Source: Rudaea cellulosilytica DSM 22992 (GTDB lineage Bacteria > Pseudomonadota > Gammaproteobacteria > Xanthomonadales > Rhodanobacteraceae). From it: a stretch of DNA of 64,000 nucleotides. Under the pieces are notes generated by a model. That model did not search any database and was not told the origin of the DNA. It saw only the letters and a list, made by a program, of their open reading frames with translations. Each line of letters begins with the position of its first letter. Within the stretch, counting starts at the first letter, position 1. Of this stretch, positions 11,217 to 20,058 are shown piece after piece. The translations under genes and the position numbers were made by a program. The stretch is from contig NZ_KB899241.1 in assembly GCF_000378125.1 (NCBI RefSeq), positions 1,711,652 through 1,775,651 of the forward strand, written 5' to 3'.

Positions 11217-13535
11217 TCAGAACCAGTAACGGAACGACGCACCGATCGTGCGCGGCTGCACGCGGTAGGCGCCGTCAGGGTAGAACGGCGTCGCCGACAC
11301 CTGGCGGATCACGCCGTCGCTGTTGCCGAGGTTCTGCACGAATACCGAAGCTTCCATCGAACTCCACTGCACGCCGGCGCGCACGTTGAGCGTGTCGTAG
11401 GCGTCCATCACGCGGTAGAGCGAATTGGCCGGATCGAACTGGGTGGTGCGCTTGCCGACGTAATTCCAGCCGCCCCAGACAAAACCGTGCATGTCGGCAC
11501 CGAGCGGGAACGTGTACTCGGCGTTCGCATTGAGCGAGACCTTCGGCACGAACGGAGCGAATTCACCCTTGAGCGCCGGCAATTCGGGCGTGTCCGCATC
11601 GATCGTGGAATGCGTGTAGGAACCGCCCGCCGTGACCTTCAGGTTCTGGATCGGGCGCCAGGCGATTTCCAGCTCTGCGCCCTTGCTGGTCAGGCCGGCC
11701 GCATTCTCGACGTAGTTGACGCCACAATTAAGGCCGCGGCGCACCTGCACGTTGTTCCATTTGATCAGGTACAGGCTGCCGTTGATGGTGAGGTGGTTGT
11801 CGAGCAGGCTCGCCTTGTCGCCGATCTCGTAGTTCCAAAGGCTGTCCGAGCCATAGTCGGTCGACGGATGCAGATTGTTCGCCTCCAGCTCGGCACCGCA
11901 CAGGTTGAGCGGAATGACCTGGTTGATGCCGCCATAGCGGAAGCCCTTCGCCGCCTGCGCATAGACCTGGTTGCTCTCGTCGATGTCGTAGGCGACGTTG
12001 ACCTTCGGATTGACGCCGTTCTCCTTCGAATGCTGCATGCCGTTCGACGTGGCGCCACCGTTGAAGAAGCCGGACTGGTATTGCCAGTGGCGTTCCTTCC
12101 AGTCGAAGGCGCGCAGGCCGCCGGTCAGGGAGAAATTGCCGACTTTGTACGTGCCTTCGCCGAACAGCGCGGCTTCCTCGATGTGCACGTTCTGGATGCC
12201 CCAGAACGGATAGTCCGGCGGCGCGCCGAAGTCGGCGCTCGGGAAGCCCGTGTAAGCATCCCAGCCCGGATCGGGAAAGGCGTTGGTGTAGCCGCGATTG
12301 CGCCGGTGATAGTAGGCGCCGGCAAGCCACTTGAGCACGCCATCGTCGTTCGAGACCGCGCGCACTTCCTGGGTGAAGTCGTTGAGATGCGTTTGGTCGG
12401 CCAGTGATGCCGTCGGACCGTTTGCCGAAAGGCCGAGCGCGGGATACGTCGAGGTGTAGATCTTGTCGAGGTTCCAGCGGTTGAGCATGTTCATCTGGAA
12501 ATACGACGTCGACGAAACGATACTGCCCCAGCCGAGGGCCTGGGTCAGGGTGAGGTTCGACAGCGTGTAGTCCTCGTTCGAATTCTCCGGCGACTTGTAC
12601 GAGCGCGTGTAGCTGCCGGTCTCGTCGAGGCCGCGGCCATGATCGCTCTGGTCGTGGGCCCAGATCGACAGGTCGACGGTGAGGCTGTCGGTCGGCAGTA
12701 CGCGCAGCGCGACGCGCCCACCGGCGGCGTCGGCGCGGTTGATGTTGTTCTCGCCCGTGGTCGTGTTCTTGATAAAGCCGCCGTTGCGGTCGTCGTACAT
12801 CGACACGCGCAGGCCGGCCACGTCCTTGACCAGCGGCACGTTGATCACGCCGCGCAGGTCGTAGCTCGTGCCGCCGTGATCGATGTCGGCGACCGAGGTT
12901 TCCACGCTGCCTTCGACCGTGTCGAGCAGCGGCTTGCGCGTGACGAGGCGGATCGCGCCGGCCATCGAGCCCGCGCCGTACAGCGTGCCCTGCGGACCGC
13001 GCAGCACTTCGACGCGCTCGAGGTCGAACAGGCCGAACTCGGGATTGAAGCCGTTGATCGCGACCGGTGCATCGTCAACATAGAGGCCGACGGTCTCCTG
13101 CGTCTGCGGATCGTCTTCCGAGGAATTGCCCGCGTTGACGCCGCGCATGATGATCTGCGAGCGGCCCGAGCCGGTCTTGAAGATGCCCAGGCTCGGCACG
13201 CTCGAGATCAGGTCGGTGAAGTTCTGCGAGCCGGCATTGGTCATGTCCTTGCCGTCGATCGCCGAGATGCTCATCGCCACCTTCTGCAGCGACTCGGAGC
13301 GCTTGTTCGCGGTGACTGTCACCGTTTCGAGCGAAGCGGACGTATCCGCATTCGCATCGGTCGGCTTGCCCTGTGGGTCGGCGGTAGCCGTCGTCGCATC
13401 GCTGGCCTCGGATGCATGGGCGCTGGCGAAAGTCAGCGCGGCAAGGGCACAGAAGACGGCGTGTGCAATTTTGTTGCGCGTCGGATGCGGCGCGCGAGAT
13501 CGGACGGCGGAAGAAGCGCTGGAGCGTGTGTTCAT
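11217..13535 (-). CDS. TonB-dependent outer-membrane receptor
   Basis: This 772-residue receptor has an N-terminal signal peptide (AVFCALAALTFASAHA, about residues 26-42). A TonB-box-like segment (LETVTVTANKR, about 68-78) and a plug domain follow (DLISSVPSLGIFKTGSGR, RVEVLRGPQGTLYGAGSMAG). The rest is a 22-strand beta-barrel ending in the aromatic terminus SFRYWF. It imports a scarce ligand (siderophore, cobalamin or oligosaccharide) through the outer membrane using TonB energy; the ligand cannot be read from the sequence. GGGGAA lies 6 bases before the ATG. Its upstream region holds two palindromes that could be operators. The same frame stays open far upstream, but that part lies opposite pepA and has no receptor character. 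Confidence 0.95.
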   Translation of the reverse strand: MNTRSSASSAVRSRAPHPTRNKIAHAVFCALAALTFASAHASEASDATTATADPQGKPTDANADTSASLETVTVTANKRSESLQKVAMSISAIDGKDMTNAGSQNFTDLISSVPSLGIFKTGSGRSQIIMRGVNAGNSSEDDPQTQETVGLYVDDAPVAINGFNPEFGLFDLERVEVLRGPQGTLYGAGSMAGAIRLVTRKPLLDTVEGSVETSVADIDHGGTSYDLRGVINVPLVKDVAGLRVSMYDDRNGGFIKNTTTGENNINRADAAGGRVALRVLPTDSLTVDLSIWAHDQSDHGRGLDETGSYTRSYKSPENSNEDYTLSNLTLTQALGWGSIVSSTSYFQMNMLNRWNLDKIYTSTYPALGLSANGPTASLADQTHLNDFTQEVRAVSNDDGVLKWLAGAYYHRRNRGYTNAFPDPGWDAYTGFPSADFGAPPDYPFWGIQNVHIEEAALFGEGTYKVGNFSLTGGLRAFDWKERHWQYQSGFFNGGATSNGMQHSKENGVNPKVNVAYDIDESNQVYAQAAKGFRYGGINQVIPLNLCGAELEANNLHPSTDYGSDSLWNYEIGDKASLLDNHLTINGSLYLIKWNNVQVRRGLNCGVNYVENAAGLTSKGAELEIAWRPIQNLKVTAGGSYTHSTIDADTPELPALKGEFAPFVPKVSLNANAEYTFPLGADMHGFVWGGWNYVGKRTTQFDPANSLYRVMDAYDTLNVRAGVQWSSMEASVFVQNLGNSDGVIRQVSATPFYPDGAYRVQPRTIGASFRYWF

Positions 13536-13679
13536 TGGATGTTCCCCGGGGAGTGGAGTGGGCGGATGGCGGCATCCTGCCGGTGCTGCGGGTCTAAGGG
13601 CAGATCGGGCGATCGACCGCCGTGGCGTGTCGACACGACCTAGCGAAATCGCTGGCCGCGCGGGCTGGAACCGTCGGTC

Positions 13680-13710
13680 ATCGAAATTCGATATGTCAAA
13701 AAAATTTGAC
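13680..13710. promoter_or_regulatory. Adjacent palindromes upstream of the TonB receptor
   Basis: In the AT-rich gap before the receptor, ATCGAA-A-TTCGAT (13680-13692) is directly followed by GTCAAA-AAAA-TTTGAC (13695-13710); both are perfect inverted repeats. A further GTCAAA half-site in minus-strand orientation lies at about 13724-13729. The layout suits binding of a dimeric repressor near the promoter. The TTGACA at about 13693-13698 on the minus strand could be a -35 element, but I see no good matching -10. Confidence 0.45.
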
Positions 13711-13807
13711 GAATTGATAACGTTTTGACGGATGCATGTCAAGCGCAGCCGGCCTCCGCTCGCGCTGCGAGATGCGGAATTTCGCTGCGCAGCCGGCGAG
13801 GCCGCGG

Positions 13808-14230
13808 TTACATGTCGTGCTTGTTGACCTCGAAGCCGGCGGCCTTGTAGGTCTTCCAGCGCTCGCGCGAGCCGAGGCGTTGCGCCTCGTCGGCGGGGAT
13901 GACTTCGAGCACACGCTCGAACAGGCCCGGCGCGCATTCGTCGCGCAAGTTGATCACGAGAGCGCGGTCCGGCGTCTCGGTGCCCGGCGCAACGATCAGC
14001 ACCGGCGTGATCGCGTCGTCGTCGTCGCCGGCAATCTGGTGCGGGATGAACGCCTGCTCGTCGAACTCCCAAAGCTTCTCGTCGAGTGCGTCGGCCTGGT
14101 CGGCCGAACGCGCGAGGATTAGCGCCGGCTGCCCGGATTCGAACGCGCGCTTGGCCAGTTCGCAGACGAGCAACAGCGGATCGTCGAGAAAGCGCGGCTT
14201 GGCGATCAGGTAGAAGTCGGCGCGGGGCAT
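13808..14230 (-). CDS. holC: DNA polymerase III chi subunit
   Basis: This 140-residue protein matches HolC (chi) throughout: N-terminal ADFYLIAKPRF, then the Rossmann-like core with RSADQADALDEKLW, FIPHQIAG and the late KTYKAAGFEV. Chi links the clamp loader to single-stranded-DNA-binding protein at the replication fork. It begins 12 bp after the pepA stop, so the two are probably co-transcribed as in other gammaproteobacteria. The expected next gene, valS, is displaced by about 4.4 kb. Confidence 0.93.
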   Translation of the reverse strand: MPRADFYLIAKPRFLDDPLLLVCELAKRAFESGQPALILARSADQADALDEKLWEFDEQAFIPHQIAGDDDDAITPVLIVAPGTETPDRALVINLRDECAPGLFERVLEVIPADEAQRLGSRERWKTYKAAGFEVNKHDM

Positions 14231-14242
14231 TCGCAGGCAGGA

Positions 14243-15730
14243 TTATTGAGCGCGGTCGAGCAGATACTGCACGAGCAGCGGCACCGGCCGGCCCGTCGCC
14301 GAGCCCTTGCGGCCTTCGTCCCAGGCGCTGCCGGCGATGTCGAGATGCGCCCAGCGGAAGCCTTCGGTGAAGCGCGCGAGGAAGCAGCCCGCGGTGATCG
14401 CGCCGGCGTACTTGCCGCCGATGTTGGCGATGTCGGCATAGCCGGTCTCGAGCTGGCTCTGGTAGTCGTCCCATAGCGGCAGGCGCCAGGCGCGGTCGAG
14501 CGTGGCCTGGCCTGCGGCGAGCAGTTCGTCGGCGAGCGAATCGTCCTGGGTCATCAGGCCGCTCGCGTGCTTGCCGAGCGCGACGACGCAGGCGCCGGTC
14601 AGCGTGGCCACATCGATGATCGTCTGCGGGTTGTACTTCTGCACGTAGGTCAGTGCATCGCACAGGATCAGGCGGCCTTCGGCGTCGGTGTTGAGCACCT
14701 CGACGGTCTGGCCTGACATCGTCGTGACCACGTCGCTCGGCCGCTGCGCGTTGCTGCCGGGCATGTTCTCCACCGCCGGCACGACGCAGACAAGGTTGAG
14801 CTTGAGCCTGAGCTCGACCGCGGTCAGGAACGCGCCGAGCACGCCGGCCGCGCCGCACATGTCGAACTTCATCTCCTCCATGCCGGCGCTCGGCTTGATC
14901 GAGATGCCGCCCGTGTCGAAGGTGACGCCCTTGCCGACCAGCGCGTAGGGTTTTTCATCGGCGCCGCCGCCTTTCCACTCGAGCACGATCAGGCGCGGCT
15001 TGTTCGCCGAACCTTGTGCCACGCCGAGCAGGGCGCCCATGCCGAGCTTGTACATCGCCTCCTCTTCAAGCACCTCACAGATCACGCCGGGGTGATCCTT
15101 GGCCAGCTGGTGCGCCTCGCCGGCAAGATAGGCCGGCGTGCAGATGTTCGGCGGCAGGTTGCCGAGTTCGCGCGCGAAGCGCACGCCCTTGGCGATGGCG
15201 GTCGCCTGTTCGAGCACGCTGGCGTCGCTTCCCGCCGGCGCGGCGAAGGCGAGCGCGTGCAATTCCGGCCGCGAAGATTTCTCGCGCGGCTTGAACGTCG
15301 TTGTGTATTTGTACGCCTGTGCGTCGCTGGCGAGCGCGGCGGTGCGCAGCTTCCAAGCGAGGTCCTTGCCGGGCACGTCGAGTTCGGCGAGGTAGGAGAC
15401 GGCACTGTCGATCGGCAGACCCTTGAGCGCACGTGTGGTGTCGACATTGGCCTTCGCATAGCGCGCGGCATCGAATTTCTTCGCGTCGCCGAGACCGACG
15501 ACAAGTACACGCGCGGCCTTGACGCCGACGAGACCGAACAGGGGTTGCGTCGTACCGGGCTTGCCCGACAGGTCGTTCGATTCGAGCAGACGCGTGATCG
15601 CGCCACCTGCGGCCGCGTCGATTCGCTGTGCGGCGGTGGAAAGCATGCGCTCGTCGAACACGCCGACGACGACGCAGGGGGTTTCCACGATCTCGGCGTT
15701 GCGCGATTCGAGGCTGAATTGAAGAGTCAT
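14243..15730 (-). CDS. pepA: Leucyl aminopeptidase (M17, cytosol aminopeptidase)
   Basis: This 495-residue M17 peptidase removes N-terminal residues from peptides using two metal ions. The signature NTDAEGRL is at about residue 344, and the metal and active-site region GKGVTFDTGGISIKP is at about 260-275. It forms hexamers, and in E. coli it also binds DNA as the XerA accessory factor; whether that applies here is unknown. The start MTLQFSLESRN at 15730 matches the family, though the upstream Shine-Dalgarno is weak. The gene diverges from lptF across a 174-bp shared promoter region and precedes holC. Confidence 0.97.
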   Translation of the reverse strand: MTLQFSLESRNAEIVETPCVVVGVFDERMLSTAAQRIDAAAGGAITRLLESNDLSGKPGTTQPLFGLVGVKAARVLVVGLGDAKKFDAARYAKANVDTTRALKGLPIDSAVSYLAELDVPGKDLAWKLRTAALASDAQAYKYTTTFKPREKSSRPELHALAFAAPAGSDASVLEQATAIAKGVRFARELGNLPPNICTPAYLAGEAHQLAKDHPGVICEVLEEEAMYKLGMGALLGVAQGSANKPRLIVLEWKGGGADEKPYALVGKGVTFDTGGISIKPSAGMEEMKFDMCGAAGVLGAFLTAVELRLKLNLVCVVPAVENMPGSNAQRPSDVVTTMSGQTVEVLNTDAEGRLILCDALTYVQKYNPQTIIDVATLTGACVVALGKHASGLMTQDDSLADELLAAGQATLDRAWRLPLWDDYQSQLETGYADIANIGGKYAGAITAGCFLARFTEGFRWAHLDIAGSAWDEGRKGSATGRPVPLLVQYLLDRAQ

Positions 15731-15823
15731 TTCGTTACCGTATCGATTTGGAAAAAGAAAGCTTGCGCCGGCCGCAAGAGGTGCGGAATTGCGGGCGGAG
15801 AAGGGAAGACCTTCCCACTCGGC

Positions 15824-15829
15824 TACAAT
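15824..15829 (+). promoter_or_regulatory. Possible -10 element for lptF-lptG
   Basis: TACAAT in the context GGCTACAATT lies 76 bases before the lptF start, in the divergent pepA-lptF gap. It matches five of six consensus bases. I see no convincing -35 at the proper distance. A similar GGCTAGAAT element precedes purL. Confidence 0.35.
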
Positions 15830-15904
15830 TAAGGCTGGGTAAACGCGTTTGCGTGTGCAATCGCGACGCCTCGAGCGCAAAACAAGAGAACAAGTTTACC
15901 GCAA

Positions 15905-17083
15905 ATGCGATTTCCCACCCTGCGCATCATCGACCGCTATCTCGCGCGCGAGCTGCTGGTCAGTTTCATCGCCGCGACTGCCATCCTGCTGCTTGTCAGC
16001 ATCGGCGGCACGGTGGCCGACCTGCTCGGTAAGATCGCGCGCGGGCGCATTCCGGCCGAGCTGCTGTTCTCGCTGATCGGCCTGCGCACGGTCGATGCGC
16101 TGACCCTGCTCGCGCCGCTGGCCGTGTTCATCGGCGTGCAACTCGCCTACGGGCGCCTGTACCGCGAGAGCGAGATGGCTGTGTTCGCCGCCTCGGGCCT
16201 GCCGGTCACCGGCCTGTTGCGCCCGCTCGCACTGCTCGCCGTGCCGCTGGCGCTGGCCATGGCATTGATTTCGTTCTGGCTCGCGCCGGCCGCGGTGCGC
16301 CTGTCGCAGAATCTGATCCTGCAGGCGAACCGTTCGCTGATCATCGCCGGGCTCGAGCCGGGCAAGTTCGTGGAGCTGCCGAACGGCGACGGCATGATGT
16401 ACGTCGAAGCGATGAGCGCGGACGGCATCCAGTTCAAGAAGATGTTCGTCGCCAGCGAGCGCGCGGTGGGTATCGACAAGAATACTCCGGACGCTGCAGC
16501 CAAGGCCGCGACCGCGCCCTTGCGCATCAACGTGATCACCGCGGCCGACGGCGAGCTGTATCACGACGTCAACGGTGCCGAACGCTATCTCGGCCTCAAC
16601 AACGGCTTCCGCGTCGAAGGCATCATCGGCGAGGACAACTATCGCTTGCTGCGCTATGTGCGCAACGACGTCAAACTCACTGATTCCGAGCCCGACGCCA
16701 CCACCGATGCGGTCAAGCGCGCCGCGCCGACCACCGACTTGCTGCGCAGCGTGGATCTCGTGCAGCGCACCGAACTGCATTGGCGCCTAGCCGCGCCCAT
16801 TTCGACTCTTGTGCTGATGCTCCTCGCCCTGCCGCTGTCTAAATCGAGCCCGCGACAGCCGCGTTACGCGGGTCTGATCATCGCGTTCCTGACTTGGGCG
16901 ATCTACTACGCGCTCATGAACATCGCGCGCAACCAGCTCGTCAGCGGCAAAATGAGCCTCGCGCTTGGTATGTGGTGGATTCACATTCCCGTGTTGCTGA
17001 TCGCGCTATATCTGCTCTGGCGCAGCCAGCAATTGCCGAAGCCGAAACCAGCGAAAACGCAGCTCGCCTCGGGGACAGTGTGA
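15905..17083 (+). CDS. lptF: LPS export ABC transporter permease LptF
   Basis: This 392-residue inner-membrane protein has an N-terminal membrane domain (RIIDRYLARELLVSFIAATAI and following helices to about residue 130). A periplasmic beta-jellyroll domain (about 130-270) follows, and then three C-terminal helices. With LptG and the ATPase LptB (not in this window) it extracts lipopolysaccharide from the inner membrane and passes it to LptC/LptA. Family motifs include GRLYRESEMAVFAASG and, near the C-terminus, LPLSKSSPRQPRYAG. Its stop overlaps the lptG start by one base (TGATG), so the two are translationally coupled. Confidence 0.96.
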   Translation: MRFPTLRIIDRYLARELLVSFIAATAILLLVSIGGTVADLLGKIARGRIPAELLFSLIGLRTVDALTLLAPLAVFIGVQLAYGRLYRESEMAVFAASGLPVTGLLRPLALLAVPLALAMALISFWLAPAAVRLSQNLILQANRSLIIAGLEPGKFVELPNGDGMMYVEAMSADGIQFKKMFVASERAVGIDKNTPDAAAKAATAPLRINVITAADGELYHDVNGAERYLGLNNGFRVEGIIGEDNYRLLRYVRNDVKLTDSEPDATTDAVKRAAPTTDLLRSVDLVQRTELHWRLAAPISTLVLMLLALPLSKSSPRQPRYAGLIIAFLTWAIYYALMNIARNQLVSGKMSLALGMWWIHIPVLLIALYLLWRSQQLPKPKPAKTQLASGTV

Positions 17084-18216
17084 TGACGGCGACATGGACA
17101 TCTCGCATCGGCCTCGACCGCTTGCGTTTCAAGAAAGTTGACAAGGTCGTCGCGCTGTCGGTGATCGGCGCGGTGCTGCTCGCCTGGCTCGTCGTCGTCG
17201 CGCTCGATGCAATGATGGCCTTCGTCAACGAGATCAATGACGTCGGTGTAGGTGACTACACGCTGGCGAAAGCGGTTGCCTACATCCTGCTGACGATTCC
17301 TCGGCGCATGTACCAATACTTCGCTTACGGCGGTCTGATCGGCGGCCTGATGGGCATGGGCGCGCTTGCCGCCAGCGGCGAGTTGACTGCGTTGCGCGCC
17401 GCGGGAATGTCGAAGCTGCGCATATGTGCATCGGTCGTGCTCGCGCTGACCATCCTGACTGTGTTCGTCGCGCTGATGGGCGAAGCGGTCGCGCCACGCG
17501 CGCAGCAGAAGGCCGAAGCGATGGCGCTGACGGCGAAGAACCGCGACGTAACGATCGGCAAAGGCGGGACGTTGTGGGCGCGCGATGGCACAACCGTTAT
17601 CAACGCCAAGCATGCGCGTACGCATGCGAAGAAGGGTGCGGCTCCGGTAATCGAATTATTCGACGTACGCGTGTTCGAATTCACGCCGATCGGTCAACTG
17701 ACCGCGCTGTCGATCGCGAAGTCGGCGACGCACGAAAATGGCGAATGGACGTTGCACAATGTACGCCGTAGCGAATTTGAGGGTCGCTCAGCGACGAGCA
17801 CAACCGAAGAAACCAAACAATGGAAATCGCAGCTTGACCCTGATGTACTCGCCGTTTCGGCGATTCACCCAGAGTACTTGTCGATGGCTGATCTTTCGCG
17901 CAACATCGATTACAACCGTCGCAATCAGCAGGATGCCACGACGTTCGAGCTCGCCTATTGGGGCCGCGTTTTCTATCCGCTCAACGTGCTTGTGCTCGCC
18001 TTCTGCGCGGTGCCGTTCGCATTCGGCCAGCTGCGCACCGGCGGGCTCGGCAAGCGCCTGTTCATGGGCATGGTACTTGCGATCAGCTACTACTTTTTCC
18101 AGCAGTCCGTAGTCAGAATGGGCGCGGTATACAATTTCAATCTCGCGGTCGTGAATGCGCTGCCCTCGCTGTTTCTCGTGGTGGCGGCATTCGTGTATTT
18201 CCGCAGGAACGCGTAG
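17083..18216 (+). CDS. lptG: LPS export ABC transporter permease LptG
   Basis: This 377-residue partner of LptF has the same layout: membrane helices at about 20-120 (VVALSVIGAVLLAWLVVVAL, YFAYGGLIGGLMGMGALAASG), a periplasmic jellyroll to about 270, and C-terminal helices with PFAFGQLRTGGLGKRLFMG. The start ATG shares its A with the lptF TGA. The codon choice in the middle (about 17640-17900) looks slightly less GC-rich than the flanks, but the protein is intact. Confidence 0.95.
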   Translation: MTATWTSRIGLDRLRFKKVDKVVALSVIGAVLLAWLVVVALDAMMAFVNEINDVGVGDYTLAKAVAYILLTIPRRMYQYFAYGGLIGGLMGMGALAASGELTALRAAGMSKLRICASVVLALTILTVFVALMGEAVAPRAQQKAEAMALTAKNRDVTIGKGGTLWARDGTTVINAKHARTHAKKGAAPVIELFDVRVFEFTPIGQLTALSIAKSATHENGEWTLHNVRRSEFEGRSATSTTEETKQWKSQLDPDVLAVSAIHPEYLSMADLSRNIDYNRRNQQDATTFELAYWGRVFYPLNVLVLAFCAVPFAFGQLRTGGLGKRLFMGMVLAISYYFFQQSVVRMGAVYNFNLAVVNALPSLFLVVAAFVYFRRNA

Positions 18217-18264
18217 GGGCGTGACTTTCGCGCCCCGCGCGAAAGTATTCGAATTCGCCACGCG

Positions 18265-18717
18265 CTACACGCTCTTCTCCACGCGCACGAGCAGCGTGCC
18301 GGCCGCGATGTCATGCCAGGCGCGCCGCTCGCGATCGATCAGGCACCAGAAAAACCCGAGGCCGAGCGCGCCAAGCGACACGAGCGCGACGGCGAAGCGC
18401 AGCAGCGCGCGGCGCAAGTCGATGGCGCCGCCGTCGATGCCGACCACGCGCAGTCGCCAGGGTTTCATGCCGACGGTCTGGCCGCCGCGCAACCAAGACA
18501 CGACGAAATAGGCAGCGGCGACCGCAAGCACGAGTACCTGTACGAGCAGCTTGTGGCTGAGGCGATGGACGTCGAGCGCGCCGCCGGTGAGCAGGATCGC
18601 CGCGATGGTGGCGAAAAACCACAGCGCAAGCAGCGGAAACAGGTCATAGGTCGCAGCGATCAGACGCCAGCCGAAGTGAGCGGGGGCGGCGGTCGTGCGC
18701 TGGGAGGTCGAGTTCAT
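18265..18717 (-). CDS. RDD-family membrane protein
   Basis: This small 150-residue protein has three predicted membrane helices (about 23-42, 55-75 and 105-130) and the arrangement GMKPWRLRVVG then GIDGGAIDLRRALLRF, which marks the RDD family. Its role is not established; some RDD proteins act in ion or osmotic tolerance. I start at the ATG giving MNSTSQRTT rather than 45 bases further out. It is convergent with lptG and divergent from xerD. Confidence 0.85.
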   Translation of the reverse strand: MNSTSQRTTAAPAHFGWRLIAATYDLFPLLALWFFATIAAILLTGGALDVHRLSHKLLVQVLVLAVAAAYFVVSWLRGGQTVGMKPWRLRVVGIDGGAIDLRRALLRFAVALVSLGALGLGFFWCLIDRERRAWHDIAAGTLLVRVEKSV

Positions 18718-18824
18718 CAAGGGCTTGGCGGTTCGTCCTCGGCGCGCGGTCCGCGCAAGCAAAGCTCGTCGCGTGACTTACGAACGGAACGGGTTCAAGA
18801 AAAACAGCTGCGGCTTGTGTTGAA

Positions 18825-19826
18825 ATGACGTCGATGGCTCCAACACGAAGACGAAGTCTACCCGATGCAGCGATGAGGAAATCCGCAAGACAGTCCGCAA
18901 CCGCCGCATTGCGCGTCAGCGATCAGATCGATGCCGGCGAGCATGCGCTTATCGAAGACTTCCTCGAGCGTGCCTGGTCCGAATCCGGCCTCGCCGAAAA
19001 TTCGCTCGCCAGTTATCGGCGCGATCTCGAGGGACTGGCACGCTGGGTGGCACGTGCGGGTACCGGCATATTGCGCTGTACGCGCGAGCAATTGCACCGC
19101 TACCTCGCCGAACGCGGCGAAGGCGGTTATTCCTCGCGCAGCAATGCGCGCCTGCTTTCGACCCTGCGCCATTTCTACCGCATGCAGCAGCGCCTCGGCG
19201 CGATCGAGGTCGACCCGACGCTATTGTTCGATACGCCCAAGCTGGCCAAGCCGCTGCCGAAGGCGCTGAGCGAGGCGCAGGTCGAGGCCTTGATCCGTGC
19301 GCCGGATATCGCCACGCCGCTCGGCCTGCGCGATCGCGCGATGTTCGAATTGCTCTACGCGACCGGGCTGCGCGTCTCCGAGCTCGTCAACATTGCTCTC
19401 GACCAGATCAACCTGCGCCAGGGCGTGCTGCGCGTGACCGGCAAAGGCGGCAAGGATCGCCTGGTGCCGATCGGCGAGGAGGCACTGGATTGGCTCGAAA
19501 GCTATTACGCTGATGCGCGGCCGGCACTCCTGGCCGGCAAGGTCGTCGATGCCGTCTTTGTCACCCGGCGCAAGGAGGCGATGACGCGGCAAATGTTCTG
19601 GACGATGGTGAAACAGCACGCCGCCAGCGCCGGCATCGACGCCAAGCGCATCTCGCCGCATGTACTGCGCCATTGCTTCGCCACCCACCTGCTCAACCAC
19701 GGAGCCGACCTGCGTGCGTTGCAGATGCTGCTCGGCCACAGTTCGTTGTCGACCACGCAGATCTATACGCTGGTCGCGCGCGAAGGCCTCAAGCGCCTGC
19801 ACAGCCAGCATCACCCGCGGGGGTGA
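18825..19826 (+). CDS. xerD: Site-specific tyrosine recombinase XerD
   Basis: This 333-residue recombinase resolves chromosome dimers at dif together with XerC. All catalytic residues are visible: Arg183 in ATGLRVSEL, Lys207 in TGKGGKDRL, His279 and Arg282 in HVLRHCFATH, His305 in LLGHSSLS and the nucleophile Tyr314 in TQIYTLV. The residue two after that tyrosine is Leu rather than the His of E. coli XerD. The N-terminal about 30 residues exceed the E. coli protein, so a later ATG (18873) may be the true start. Housekeeping context and the C-terminal HSQHHPRG argue against a mobile-element integrase. Confidence 0.95.
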   Translation: MTSMAPTRRRSLPDAAMRKSARQSATAALRVSDQIDAGEHALIEDFLERAWSESGLAENSLASYRRDLEGLARWVARAGTGILRCTREQLHRYLAERGEGGYSSRSNARLLSTLRHFYRMQQRLGAIEVDPTLLFDTPKLAKPLPKALSEAQVEALIRAPDIATPLGLRDRAMFELLYATGLRVSELVNIALDQINLRQGVLRVTGKGGKDRLVPIGEEALDWLESYYADARPALLAGKVVDAVFVTRRKEAMTRQMFWTMVKQHAASAGIDAKRISPHVLRHCFATHLLNHGADLRALQMLLGHSSLSTTQIYTLVAREGLKRLHSQHHPRG

Positions 19827-20058
19827 TGCCGAGCGCAAGCTGCGCCTACCTATGCGTTCAAATTGCAACCGTGCATGAGCAGAAGCTACCCCGAAAAGCC
19901 CGCCGACACCGGCCAATCGTGCGATAATCGCAAGAAATACCGTGGGACTCCGGTCATCAGGCCGTAGGCTCCGGTTGTCGGCCGGGCTGGATCTTTTTCG
20001 TCTATGTGTATGTCGTAATCGCTTCGTCGCGCACGTTCTATCCCCTTCGAGAATCGTC

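Noticed and set aside
13536-14858. Extension of the TonB-receptor frame upstream across holC and pepA
   Set aside because: The receptor signal peptide begins at 13535; upstream residues are Arg-rich and antisense-like in character, and they overlap holC and pepA on the same strand.
18825-19826. Tyrosine recombinase as sign of an integrated element
   Set aside because: Residues and C-terminus match housekeeping XerD, with no attachment-site duplication or phage genes nearby.
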